A DNA stretch of 19,026 nt, taken from positions 1 to 19,026 of the forward strand of contig JADFVP010000011.1 of the NCBI GenBank assembly GCA_015222595.1. Reading direction: 5' to 3'. Below the pieces are notes generated by a model. The model saw nothing but the letters and a program-made list of their open reading frames with translations, was not told the origin of the DNA and did no database searches. The position numbers were made by a program, and so were the translations under genes. Every line of letters starts with the position of its first letter. Position 1 is the first letter of the stretch. This document shows, piece by piece, positions 1 through 7,549 of the stretch. The stretch is from Pseudomonadota bacterium (GTDB lineage: Bacteria; Desulfobacterota; GWC2-55-46; JADFVP01).

Positions 1-1019
1 CCGATAGAGAGCGGAAAGGAGACGTAGTGCTGCCTCTGCTCTGTTGCGTTGTCATGTATGGCAATTCCGATAGAGAGGACAGAGCCCTCTTCTATGGCTA
101 TGTCGTTGCTGCTTCCGGGCCCGAGCGCTCTGGTGAAAGTAACTGAGTAACCGGCGTCGCTCCAGTTGCCTGTGCCCTCTGCCTTGCCGCTCTTTTGCCA
201 GAGCCTGTCGGTGAAGATCGCCCCGTCGAGGCTCTTCGATTTTCCTGTGCTCAACTCCACGGACCAGAGGTCTATGGGGCCGAACTCTTTGCGTGCTTTC
301 TTCAGTTCTGCGCTCGGCTTCTTTTTGTTCCACGCGTCCTTTGCGTAGTATGCGTAGAGCCGCACGTCGTCTCTGCCGAGAGACTTATAGTAACTGTCGG
401 CCATTACGTTCTTCTTCGACGGGCTCTTCGGCATCGATGCAACGTCGGTGTGGCAAGAGATAAAGCAGCCGTACCTCTTGAAGAAAGGCGCGGTTCCGTT
501 CAACTGTATAGAGACCCTGTCCGGCGTATTCACTATGCTCTTCTGTCTCCAGCCGGTTCCGGTCGAGGGCCATTCTATGTGTATGTAGAGGTTCTCGTCG
601 TCGTAGGCCGTCTTGAGCTTCGCCTTTATGGTCGGGACCTTGCCCGGAATAGGTTCGGGCTCGAAGGACTCATGGGAGCGCTTCATCTTTAACGCTCCGG
701 TAACTATATGGGCGACATCCATATCGAGTTCACCGTCCTTGGAGAGGTGGCAGTGGCGGCAGCTCTTTCTCCCCCTCTGTATGGCGCGCGCTCCGAGCCT
801 GTGGTCTTCGCTACCCAGAAACTCCCACGAGGTGACTCCGGGGTAGATCAGCAGTAACTGCGTCGGCTTTATCTTCGCCCAATCGATTTCATTATTAGAA
901 GCTGCAGGGGAGGCCGTCTCTGCGGCCTTCGGCCCAGCGCCCGCAGCAAGCACCGAGGCCCCCAAGGGTGTCAGTAGCAGAAGCAGAAGTACGGATAGCG
1001 TGAAGTAGAGCCTGAACAT
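1..1019 (-). CDS. Secreted c-type heme protein with ethylbenzene-dehydrogenase gamma-like (EB_dh) domain, 3' end missing
   Basis: This is an exported heme protein, probably an electron carrier or a heme-binding redox subunit in the periplasm. Residues 1 to about 25 form a signal peptide with a Leu-rich core. A canonical heme c site, CRHCH, lies at residues 87-91, preceded by a His at 73 in a DHRLG context. From about residue 125 the sequence (KTAYDDENLYIHIEWP, then DRVSIQLNG) looks like the beta-sandwich heme-binding domain of EB_dh/DMSO-dehydrogenase gamma subunits. A second site, CFISCH at 185-190, has three residues between the cysteines. The ATG at 1019 is preceded by a GGGGGAG ribosome-binding site. 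It starts 39 nt after the chemoreceptor gene ends, on the same strand, so the two are probably co-transcribed. The reading frame stays open through base 1, so the C-terminus lies outside the window. The family assignment rests on motif recognition; the electron partner is unknown. Confidence 0.75.
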   Translation of the reverse strand, partial: MFRLYFTLSVLLLLLLTPLGASVLAAGAGPKAAETASPAASNNEIDWAKIKPTQLLLIYPGVTSWEFLGSEDHRLGARAIQRGRKSCRHCHLSKDGELDMDVAHIVTGALKMKRSHESFEPEPIPGKVPTIKAKLKTAYDDENLYIHIEWPSTGTGWRQKSIVNTPDRVSIQLNGTAPFFKRYGCFISCHTDVASMPKSPSKKNVMADSYYKSLGRDDVRLYAYYAKDAWNKKKPSAELKKARKEFGPIDLWSVELSTGKSKSLDGAIFTDRLWQKSGKAEGTGNWSDAGYSVTFTRALGPGSSNDIAIEEGSVLSIGIAIHDNATEQRQHYVSFPLSI

Positions 1020-1058
1020 GGAACTCCCCCCTCTTCTCCCTTACTGTAGGGAAAATGT

Positions 1059-3251
1059 CTAGGTCTTGAAACTTTTAACGGTGTTTCTTAATGTATCGGC
1101 CTGTTTGTTCATGTTCTTGACGGTTTTCTCCAGGCTGGTCGCAAGGCCGGCGTTGTCTTCGGCAACATGCTTGACCGTGTTGATAGCATTGATTATACGC
1201 TTGGAGAGCATCATCTGCTCTGCGGTCGCCTCGGCCACCGTATTTATCTTCTCCGCCACCTGTAGAATAGCACCCGTTACGTCCTTGGAGTCGCGCGCCT
1301 GCCCGTTGGTCGTAAGTTTGACCTGCTCGATGAGGCCCTTCATCTGAACCGTGTCCTTTAGTATCTCTTCAGACGCTTTACTCTGTTCGTCAGCCGCGCT
1401 CTTGATATCTTCGACCATCGTGTTTATCATCTGCGTTGAGTGCGATATCTGCACCACGCCCTTGGTCTGGTCTATGGTGGCCTTCTCTATCAACTTGGCC
1501 ATGTCGAAGGAGCGGCGCGTGGATTCCAGTATCTTTAGAAGCGCCTCCTGCGCGTTACGCGACAGGCGCACTCCGTCTGCAACTCGCTCGCTCGAGCGGT
1601 GCATAAAGCCCACGGCGCCTCCGACATCACTTTGAACGTGGCCGATGAGCCCAGTGATCTCCTTTGTGGCAACGGTGGTCTTGGTGGCGAGGTCTTTAAC
1701 CTGCCGAGCCACAACGGCAAAGCCCTTGCCGTGCTCTCCGGCCTGAGAGGCCAGTATGGTGGCGTTTAGCGCGAGCATATGCGTGGTGTCGGCAATTTCG
1801 TTGATGACGGTAATGATCTTCCCAATCTCCTCGCTCCGCTCTCCGAGCCGGTTTACGGCCATTGCCGTGGCGCTGACCTCTTCGCTTACGCTCTCGATGC
1901 CCTCACGTGTTTTCACTACGGAAGAGAGCCCGAGGTCTTCGGCGTCGGCTCTGACCTCTTCGGCTATCTCGGCCTGCGCCTTAGAGTAGTTCTCGACCTC
2001 CTTAACGCGCTCTCCGATTTCCAGTACGCTAGACACGACGTCTCCCGTACGCTCGAAGAGTTCGTCGAGGTGGGAGGCGACGGAGTTTATGGAGATAGAT
2101 ATTTCGTTTATCGAGGAGGTGATGGAGGAGCCGGAGTACGAGAGCTTCTCTATGTTGAGCCTGACGTCTTCAACACCGGTGGCCATGGCGGTAGCAGAGG
2201 CCGAGACATCTGCAGAGGAGGTGTTTAGCGCCGTTGTCTCTTCGGCGACGGTCATTATCGAGTTGTCCATCTCTTTGATGGAGTTAGAGGTCTCTTCTGC
2301 GGCCCGGAGCTGCTCCTGCACCCCTTTCTGTATCTCCTCGGAGGAGGCGCGGATCTTCTCAGAGGCGGTGTAGACGCCGCCAGAGAGGCCGAAGATCTCT
2401 TTGACCATAACCTGGAGTCCCTCTACGAAGGTGTTGAACCACCGTCCCAGCATCCCCATCTCGTCGGTGCCTGAAATGTCGAGCCGCCGGGTAAGGTCGC
2501 CCTTGCCCTCGGCTATGGCACGGAGCATCTCTACGGTGCGGTCGATCGGGCGCGTCACCACGCCGGAAATAAGGAGCCAGAGCAGCACGGTCATTATCGC
2601 AACCGTCACCACCGCATGGAGTATCCATTTGTTGCGCCCGGTGGCGAGCAGTTCGTACATCTCGTCGAGAGAGGTCGAGATCATGAGTATTCCGCGCGCG
2701 CCCTCTTCTTTGGCGTGGCAAGAGCTGCACTTCGGTTTTGCTATGATAGGAATAAGGTAGGTGAAGAGGCTTCGCTCCCCTTCGTGCTCAATGTAGTAGA
2801 CCGGCTCTTTTTGCCCCTTGCTGAACTCGGCCACGGCGCGTTTGAACTCCGTGTCGTGGATGCCCTTGGCCACGTTGTTGAGCGCATTCGGGTGGTCTAC
2901 GATCCACTCGTCCTTTATCTCGCCGAACTCGTCCTCAACTGCTTCGAGCGTCTTGTAGTCCTGAAAGGCCTCCTCGACTCCGTTAGAGCGGATTATCTGC
3001 ACCCGCTCAACGCCCTCGATGGTCTTCAATCCGGCAATAAGAAAGCGCGCCATATCGGCCCGCTCTTCGAGCATATCTTTGTAGATGGTGTTGAGTATCG
3101 GTCTCGCCATCAGCTCGCTGGCGTGGAGCCGCTCGCGCAGCAGGTTCTTCTCCTGCTCCTGGATGACGATGTAGACGAGTACGCCGAGGCCGATCAGGCT
3201 GATACCTATGGCTAGGGCTACTATTTTGGCTTTAAGACCCTGGCGGACCAT
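1059..3251 (-). CDS. Methyl-accepting chemotaxis protein with periplasmic c-heme (DUF3365/Tll0287-like) sensor domain
   Basis: This is an inner-membrane chemoreceptor of 730 residues. TM1 spans about 8-30. A periplasmic domain follows (about 31-208) and contains CSSCH at 175-179, a covalent heme c site set in the PIIAKPKCSSCHAKEEGARGI context typical of heme-containing PAS-like sensors. TM2 is about 210-232, a HAMP domain covers about 230-284, and the rest is a long helical signalling domain. The hairpin tip (EIADTTHMLALNATILASQAGEHGKGFAVVA) is recognisable, but the Glu and Arg of the usual NAAIEAAR segment are Leu and Gln. There is no C-terminal NWETF-type CheR tether. The start is supported by GGAGG seven bases before the ATG. 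Its likely role is sensing redox state or a heme ligand (O2, NO, CO) and signalling to a CheA array or a related output. No che genes are in the window. It leads a two-gene unit with the downstream heme protein. Confidence 0.93.
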   Translation of the reverse strand: MVRQGLKAKIVALAIGISLIGLGVLVYIVIQEQEKNLLRERLHASELMARPILNTIYKDMLEERADMARFLIAGLKTIEGVERVQIIRSNGVEEAFQDYKTLEAVEDEFGEIKDEWIVDHPNALNNVAKGIHDTEFKRAVAEFSKGQKEPVYYIEHEGERSLFTYLIPIIAKPKCSSCHAKEEGARGILMISTSLDEMYELLATGRNKWILHAVVTVAIMTVLLWLLISGVVTRPIDRTVEMLRAIAEGKGDLTRRLDISGTDEMGMLGRWFNTFVEGLQVMVKEIFGLSGGVYTASEKIRASSEEIQKGVQEQLRAAEETSNSIKEMDNSIMTVAEETTALNTSSADVSASATAMATGVEDVRLNIEKLSYSGSSITSSINEISISINSVASHLDELFERTGDVVSSVLEIGERVKEVENYSKAQAEIAEEVRADAEDLGLSSVVKTREGIESVSEEVSATAMAVNRLGERSEEIGKIITVINEIADTTHMLALNATILASQAGEHGKGFAVVARQVKDLATKTTVATKEITGLIGHVQSDVGGAVGFMHRSSERVADGVRLSRNAQEALLKILESTRRSFDMAKLIEKATIDQTKGVVQISHSTQMINTMVEDIKSAADEQSKASEEILKDTVQMKGLIEQVKLTTNGQARDSKDVTGAILQVAEKINTVAEATAEQMMLSKRIINAINTVKHVAEDNAGLATSLEKTVKNMNKQADTLRNTVKSFKT

Positions 3252-3447
3252 TAATGCGCCTCCGGGTAGGTGATGAGAGTGTCGAAGAATCCAAGGCCCG
3301 CCTGTTAGCCGTCCGGCAAGAACGGGAAGCGTATAAAGAGCCTTTTTTTACAAGCCGGGGTGCTGGTGGAGTTTGTGAAGGCGCCGGCTGGATTGCACTG
3401 TTTCGTCCATTTGCGCTCAGAGATTTGTTATCTTTGCGAATTTTAAA

Positions 3448-3476
3448 ATTTTATATAAGTAGAGGGGTATTGTCAA
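3448..3476 (-). promoter_or_regulatory. Sigma70-type promoter for the heme chemoreceptor unit
   Basis: Read on the minus strand, TTGACA (3476-3471) is followed by a 17-base spacer and TAAAAT (3453-3448), which is a perfect -35 and a 5/6 -10. Transcription would start near 3441, leaving a leader of about 190 nt before the chemoreceptor ATG. The leader can form an AGCCGG...CCGGCT stem with a large loop. I could not match it to a known riboswitch. Confidence 0.7.
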
Positions 3477-3525
3477 TGTAAAACGTAATTTTTTTCGGTA
3501 GTTATGAGAGCGGGGAGGGGGGCAG

Positions 3526-3810
3526 CTACCTTCTTCTGCGGCTCTTTGTATTTAATTTCGATTTCAGCGACTTTAGCTCGATCGCAAGGGCGTTTCTCTC
3601 GGCCTCCAGCCGCTCTGCCTCTGCGGAAAAGTACTCCAGCTTCTCTTCGAGCGTCGCAACAGAGCCTAGCAGCTCTATGTTCTCTTCGCTCAGCTCGCCG
3701 ACCCTCTCCATAAGGGCCCTGTTCTCGGCCTTGTAGTCCGGTTCCGTACAGCCGGAGAGCGTACCGAGTGTTGCAAGTATAAGTATTATAAAGAGAAATT
3801 TTTTATACAT
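3526..3810 (-). CDS. Small coiled-coil lipoprotein
   Basis: This 94-residue protein starts with a lipoprotein signal peptide: KK at 3-4, a hydrophobic core, and the lipobox LSGC with the acylated Cys at 21. The residue after Cys is Thr, not Asp, so outer-membrane sorting is possible. Residues about 28-86 have heptad-like spacing of Leu/Ile/Val amid many Glu and Lys residues and should form a continuous alpha-helical coiled coil. The C-terminus ends in four arginines. Small coiled-coil lipoproteins of this kind often act as envelope spacers or peptidoglycan tethers (Lpp-like), but no terminal Lys is present for Lpp-style cross-linking and the sequence does not identify a named family. It lies upstream of the chemoreceptor on the same strand, but the chemoreceptor has its own promoter between them. 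Upstream of the ATG is an AGAGG about ten bases away. Confidence 0.72.
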   Translation of the reverse strand: MYKKFLFIILILATLGTLSGCTEPDYKAENRALMERVGELSEENIELLGSVATLEEKLEYFSAEAERLEAERNALAIELKSLKSKLNTKSRRRR

Positions 3811-4209
3811 TCGTCCGTTGCCTCTGTCCTCTACGCTGTTCTCGGATGGCCCTGTTGTCGCGCTCGTTACTTCTCTGTGTTGCCGGTATTCTTACCAAGA
3901 GTGAGTAAATAGATAACCCACTTTTGCTCCCCCGTCAACTCTTTCGTCGCCAAAAGGTGTCAATGGTCACAGCTTTTTGTACTCCGAGGCAGTAGAATCT
4001 TCTCCAGAGGCCCGAAGTGCGGCCTTACTCTACTATATTAATAGCTTGTTCGGCCTTTTTTCCTGAACTTTTATCGGGAAAAACCGATATATAGGTAGTG
4101 AGTCGCGTCGCAGTTTGCGTTTCTTTGTCTCTGCCCGCGACGCACTTTACCGATTAAGCCCGTAAACCCTTATGTTTGCTTAGAATTTTATTTAATAAAA
4201 AGGGAAGTT
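3811..4209. other. 399-bp divergent intergenic region
   Basis: No coding region is supported here; the flanking genes are read away from each other. The region contains short inverted repeats. One is AGGCC...GGCCT near 4010-4027. A second is ATCGG-GAAAAA-CCGAT near 4073-4088. The third is a 7-bp arm pair, GCGTCGC (4105-4111) and GCGACGC (4137-4143), with a 25-base loop. None is followed by a T-run that would make a convincing terminator. The last 45 bases before the HD-GYP gene are A+T rich and hold a TAGAAT -10-like hexamer at 4181-4186 without a good -35, which hints at an activator-dependent promoter. The arm pair at 4105-4143 could be the operator. Confidence 0.4.
3910..3938 (-). promoter_or_regulatory. 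Possible promoter for the small lipoprotein gene
   Basis: On the minus strand, TTGACG (3938-3933, 5/6 match to the -35) is followed by a 17-base spacer and TATCTA (3915-3910, only 3/6 match to the -10). It is correctly oriented about 100 bases before the lipoprotein start. The weak -10 makes this a tentative call. Confidence 0.3.
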
Positions 4210-5286
4210 ATGGAAGCTGCCAGGCGTAGCATACTTGTTGTTGATGATGAAGAGCCGATACGCAAGGTCTTAAAGACCCACCTGACCAAGGCCGGTTACG
4301 ATGTTGTGCAGTCTTCGGGCGGCAAGGGGGTCTTCGACACGCTCGAAGAGACGAAGTTCGAACTTTTGATCTGCGACATGAAGATGCCCGAAGTTGACGG
4401 CGTAGATATTTTAGAGTACACCAAAGAGCATTTCGACACGCCCGTGATAATGCTTACCGGGCTAACCGACACTGCCGTAGCCGTAGACGTGATGAAAAAG
4501 GGCGCCTTCGACTATGTGATGAAGCCCGTTAAGAAGGACGACCTTCTGGGCACTATCCGTAAGGCCCTCGATTACAGCGATCTGCTTTTAAGAAATAGGC
4601 AGCTGGAACTGGAGAACATGGAGTACCAGCGCTCTTTGGAGGCCAAGGTCGAAGAGCGCACCGGAGAGTTGAGGGTAAAGGCCAAAGAGCTGGAGGCCGC
4701 CTACGGCTCTATGAAGTCGATGTCCATACAGTTTGTGAACGTACTGGCCGAGACCATTGAGGCGAAGGATCACTATACCAGAGGCCACTGTAACCGCATG
4801 CGGTATCTGTGCGTGGAACTGGGGCGGCAGGTTGGCCTTGGGGCCGAACGGCTAGAGACATTGGAGTACGCCTCGCTGCTCCACGACCTCGGAAAGATCG
4901 GCGTAAACGAGCTTATCTTGAACAAAGAGGGGCCTCTTACCGAAGCCGAGTGCGCCAAGGTGCGCGAGCACCCGAAGATTGCCGAGAAGATACTGGTCGA
5001 TATTCCGCTGATGGAGCGCGTTGCCTCTATAGTCGTAGCGCACCACGAGAACTACGACGGCTCCGGGTATCCTGGAAACCTGGCCGGCGCAGATACTCCA
5101 GTCGAGGCGCGGATAATAGCGGTAGCAGACCTGTACGACGCCATGAGCAGCGACCGTCCGTACCGCAAGGGGCTTGCCCTTGAAATAGTCCTTGAAGAGA
5201 TGGAGAGGGTGGCCGGAACGCAGCTCGATCCGGGACTCGTACGGCTCTTCATAGACAACAAGATCTATTCATATATCAAAAACTAA
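4210..5286 (+). CDS. Response regulator with HD-GYP output domain (cyclic-di-GMP phosphodiesterase)
   Basis: This cytoplasmic two-component regulator of 358 residues probably hydrolyses c-di-GMP when its receiver is phosphorylated. The receiver covers about 7-120: acidic pair in VVDDEEP, phospho-acceptor Asp56 in CDMKMP, Thr83 and Lys105 in MKP. A helical linker (about 125-170) rich in Glu and Lys follows. The HD-GYP domain covers about 172-350, with HYTRGH (188-193), the metal-binding H225-D226 in LLHDLGKIG, HHENYDGSGYP at 278-288 and D307/D310 in VADLYDAM. All signature residues are present, so it should be active. The architecture is RpfG-like. The ATG follows an AGGGAAG site. It is the first gene of a plus-strand block with a second receiver and a histidine kinase, the likely phosphodonor. 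The signal it controls (motility or biofilm) is inference. Confidence 0.93.
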   Translation: MEAARRSILVVDDEEPIRKVLKTHLTKAGYDVVQSSGGKGVFDTLEETKFELLICDMKMPEVDGVDILEYTKEHFDTPVIMLTGLTDTAVAVDVMKKGAFDYVMKPVKKDDLLGTIRKALDYSDLLLRNRQLELENMEYQRSLEAKVEERTGELRVKAKELEAAYGSMKSMSIQFVNVLAETIEAKDHYTRGHCNRMRYLCVELGRQVGLGAERLETLEYASLLHDLGKIGVNELILNKEGPLTEAECAKVREHPKIAEKILVDIPLMERVASIVVAHHENYDGSGYPGNLAGADTPVEARIIAVADLYDAMSSDRPYRKGLALEIVLEEMERVAGTQLDPGLVRLFIDNKIYSYIKN

Positions 5287-5352
5287 GAGAACCTTGTCTG
5301 TCAAACTTCCCCGTTAATGCGATTTAGTCCATAAGAGAGCGAGTTAAGCGTT

Positions 5353-5715
5353 GTGAAGAAGATACTGATTATAGATGACGAGACCGGCATACGGCAGGTT
5401 CTAAAGATTCACCTTCGCGGGGCCGGTTACGAAGTCGATACCGCCGGAACCGCCGCAGAGGGCCTTGCGCTTGTAACAGAGGAGCATGATCTTGTGATCT
5501 GCGACCTCAAGCTTCCCGACATGGACGGACTAGAGGTTATCAGAATGCTAAAGGACAGGTTTGCCAACCTGCCCATGATTGTTGTCTCAGGCTTTATAGA
5601 CCCCGACGTAGTGGATAACGCTGTCTCCGAAGGGGTCTTCGAGTACCTTATGAAGCCGTTTATGAAAGAGGACCTTTTGGACGTTATCAACAGGGCTCTT
5701 TCTGCCGGAGTTTAG
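5353..5715 (+). CDS. Stand-alone receiver-domain response regulator (CheY-like)
   Basis: This 120-residue protein consists of one receiver domain with no output domain. The acidic pocket is D8/D9 in LIIDDE, the phospho-acceptor is Asp51 in CDLKLPDMDG, and Ser79 and Lys101 (LMKPF) complete the active site. Translation starts at a GTG, the only start that gives the full first beta strand (KKILIIDDE). The ribosome-binding site is weak (AGAGAG region). Its receiver resembles that of the upstream HD-GYP protein (shared R-VLK-HL--AGY and CD-K-P--DG), which suggests the pair arose by duplication. Only two bases separate its stop from the kinase ATG, so kinase and receiver are almost certainly co-translated partners. 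It may act as a phosphate sink, a shuttle in a relay, or a regulator by protein contact. Confidence 0.92.
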   Translation: MKKILIIDDETGIRQVLKIHLRGAGYEVDTAGTAAEGLALVTEEHDLVICDLKLPDMDGLEVIRMLKDRFANLPMIVVSGFIDPDVVDNAVSEGVFEYLMKPFMKEDLLDVINRALSAGV

Positions 5716-5717
5716 GT

Positions 5718-7493
5718 ATGACTATCTTTAAAAGACGTTCGATGCTCAACTACCTGGTCATTTCGCTCCTTATCTGCATGACCATCCTCACCACTCTCTT
5801 TATCTACAGCTCCATAGGCCTCAAGAACAGGGTAACGGTTCAGACCGTGCAGAGGGCCGAGTTTACCTCGGACCTTATTGCCCGCGCTGCGGTCGATCTT
5901 ATGACTCATGCCCGGAACGAGCAGAGTTACTTCCGCGTGCTCGCCTACGGCAATATGATCGGGGTGGACGAAATAGCTATCTTCGGGGTGGACGGCAACG
6001 AGATATTCGGCGCTCGCGGCCCAGGTACGGATGGCAGCAGCCCACGGACGATTGGGCCGGAGGAGTCCGCAGTCTTCAAGAGATCGGTCGGCACAATGAA
6101 CACGACCGGCTTCTTTAGCTGGGACGACAAGAACTATACGCAGTACGTACCGCTCTATGCGAGTTCAGGGTGCGAGGAGTGCGAGGCATTGGACGAGGAC
6201 TTTATCGGCGTGCTCAAGATCAAGCTCGCCACTACCGATGACTTTGCGCTGCTGGTCTTTATCCAGAGGCTTATCTGGACTCTCGGTTTCGTGGCCGTGC
6301 TGCCGCTCGGCGCGTTGTTAGTCGCCGGGGCGATAATTCGCGAGAAGAGCAAGCTCTACGGACAGCTCAAGACTTCCAACTTGAGCCTGATGGACACCTA
6401 CGATACGCTTAGCGAAACGCGCGGCTACTTGCAGCGTATACTCGACAACTCCAGGGTCATAATAGTCACTACCGACATTGAGGGCAACATAGTAGAGTTC
6501 AATAAAGAGGCCGAGACGCTGCTGGAGTACCCAAAGGAGGAGGTCGTGGGGCTCGACATCTTTACGCTCTACAACGAACCTGACGAAAAGGTCTGCGTTA
6601 TAAAAGAGGCGCGGGCAGCGGGTAAAGAGATTTGGTCGTCGCGCAACCGCGAGGTGGTGATGAAGTCGAAGATGGGGCGCAAGATATATATCAGCCTCAC
6701 GCTCTCGACAATGGTGGACGACAAGGGCAAGATGATAGGAACGGTCGGAATAGGTAAGGATATCTCGGAGCAGAAGATGCTCCGGTTCAAGCTGATGCAG
6801 TCTGAAAAGCTCGCCGGTATCGGCACGCTGGCCTCCGGAATAGCGCACGAGATCAACAACCCGTTGGCCGGGATACTCGGCATGGCGGAGGCGATAAAGG
6901 ACGAGGAGGATGCCGACCTGATAGAGTCGTACGCCAACGACATAGTGGAGTACGCGATTAACGCATCGAACATAGTAAAGGAACTCTCGGCCTACTCGCG
7001 TTCTGCAAAGCACGAGGGCAACTCCACGGTCGAGCTTTCGTCCATAGTGGAGAACTCCATTAAGATGGCGAAGCACTCGGCCTCCTTTACGCGTATAGAG
7101 CTTGTACAGGAGCTTGAGCCCGACTGTCTGGTGATAGCCAACTCAGGAGAGCTTCAGCAGGTCTTCGTAAACCTTATAATCAACGCTATCCACGCAATGG
7201 GCGAGAGCCCCGGTACGCTCTCGCTCGAGTGCGTAAGGGTCGGCGAGTTCGCAAGGATTGTTATCGGAGACACCGGGGGCGGAATAGGCGAAGAGGAGCT
7301 GAGCCAGATCTTCGACCCGTTCTTTACCACCAAGCCGGTCGGCGTCGGCACAGGGCTCGGCCTTTTCGTGGTCTACAGAATCGTGACCAAGTACGGCGGC
7401 ACGATAGACGTAACTTCTGTCGAGGGCGAAGGCACCTCCTTTACCATCAAGTTTCCACTCTCAACAGGCCAGGCAGACGCGCTGGTGATCTAA
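5718..7493 (+). CDS. Membrane sensor histidine kinase with periplasmic heme-sensor-like domain, PAS, HisKA and HATPase
   Basis: This 591-residue inner-membrane kinase has TM1 at about 11-32, a periplasmic domain at about 33-180 and TM2 at about 182-207. A PAS domain (about 236-350) ends in IGKDISEQK. The dimerisation domain has phospho-acceptor His377 in GIAHEINNPL. The ATPase domain has the N box (QQVFVNLIINAIHAM, about 481-494), G1 (GDTGGGIG, 517-524), F box (FDPFFTTK) and G2 (GTGLGL). The periplasmic segment YVPLYASSGCEECEALDEDFIGVLKIKL occupies the place of the CxxCH site in DUF3365-type sensors, but the His is Glu156, leaving only C152 and C155. It may therefore sense through a disulfide, a metal or another ligand. 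The ATG at 5718 is coupled to the receiver gene through a GGAG within that gene's last codons. Likely targets are the receiver and the REC-HD-GYP protein just upstream. Confidence 0.93.
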   Translation: MTIFKRRSMLNYLVISLLICMTILTTLFIYSSIGLKNRVTVQTVQRAEFTSDLIARAAVDLMTHARNEQSYFRVLAYGNMIGVDEIAIFGVDGNEIFGARGPGTDGSSPRTIGPEESAVFKRSVGTMNTTGFFSWDDKNYTQYVPLYASSGCEECEALDEDFIGVLKIKLATTDDFALLVFIQRLIWTLGFVAVLPLGALLVAGAIIREKSKLYGQLKTSNLSLMDTYDTLSETRGYLQRILDNSRVIIVTTDIEGNIVEFNKEAETLLEYPKEEVVGLDIFTLYNEPDEKVCVIKEARAAGKEIWSSRNREVVMKSKMGRKIYISLTLSTMVDDKGKMIGTVGIGKDISEQKMLRFKLMQSEKLAGIGTLASGIAHEINNPLAGILGMAEAIKDEEDADLIESYANDIVEYAINASNIVKELSAYSRSAKHEGNSTVELSSIVENSIKMAKHSASFTRIELVQELEPDCLVIANSGELQQVFVNLIINAIHAMGESPGTLSLECVRVGEFARIVIGDTGGGIGEEELSQIFDPFFTTKPVGVGTGLGLFVVYRIVTKYGGTIDVTSVEGEGTSFTIKFPLSTGQADALVI

Positions 7494-7520
7494 CCCCTCG
7501 CTCCCAACTCTTTTTATTCC

Positions 7521-7549
7521 TTGAATTTAGCCATGGCAGTTGTTAATAT
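7521..7549 (+). promoter_or_regulatory. Possible promoter before the porin gene
   Basis: TTGAAT (7521-7526, 4/6) lies 17 bases before TAATAT (7544-7549, 4/6). It falls in the 93-bp gap between kinase and porin. If real, its -10 overlaps the left arm of the dyad at 7542-7573, which would make that dyad an operator. If the porin is instead read through from the kinase, the dyad forms an RNA hairpin. Confidence 0.35.

Noticed and set aside
2616..3215. 199-residue plus-strand open frame
   Set aside because: It is antisense to the chemoreceptor sensor domain with no recognisable domain or ribosome-binding site.
3252..3447. c-di-GMP (GEMM) riboswitch in the chemoreceptor leader
   Set aside because: CGCAAA-like pieces are present, but the conserved core around GGGACGCAAAGCC and the tetraloop-receptor arrangement could not be found by reading.
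3254..3481. 75-residue plus-strand frame in the chemoreceptor leader
   Set aside because: It has no ribosome-binding site, overlaps the opposite-strand promoter and leader, and resembles no protein family.
3498..3532. GGTAG...CTACC stem after the lipoprotein gene as a terminator
   Set aside because: It has only five pairs, a very large loop and no T-run after it on the minus strand.
4010..4058. GGCC repeats followed by TTTTTT as a terminator
   Set aside because: The arms are only four self-complementary bases with a long A+T-rich loop; no plus-strand gene ends upstream.
6318..7076. 252-residue minus-strand open frame
   Set aside because: It is antisense to the histidine kinase PAS and HisKA regions; the kinase frame carries all expected motifs.
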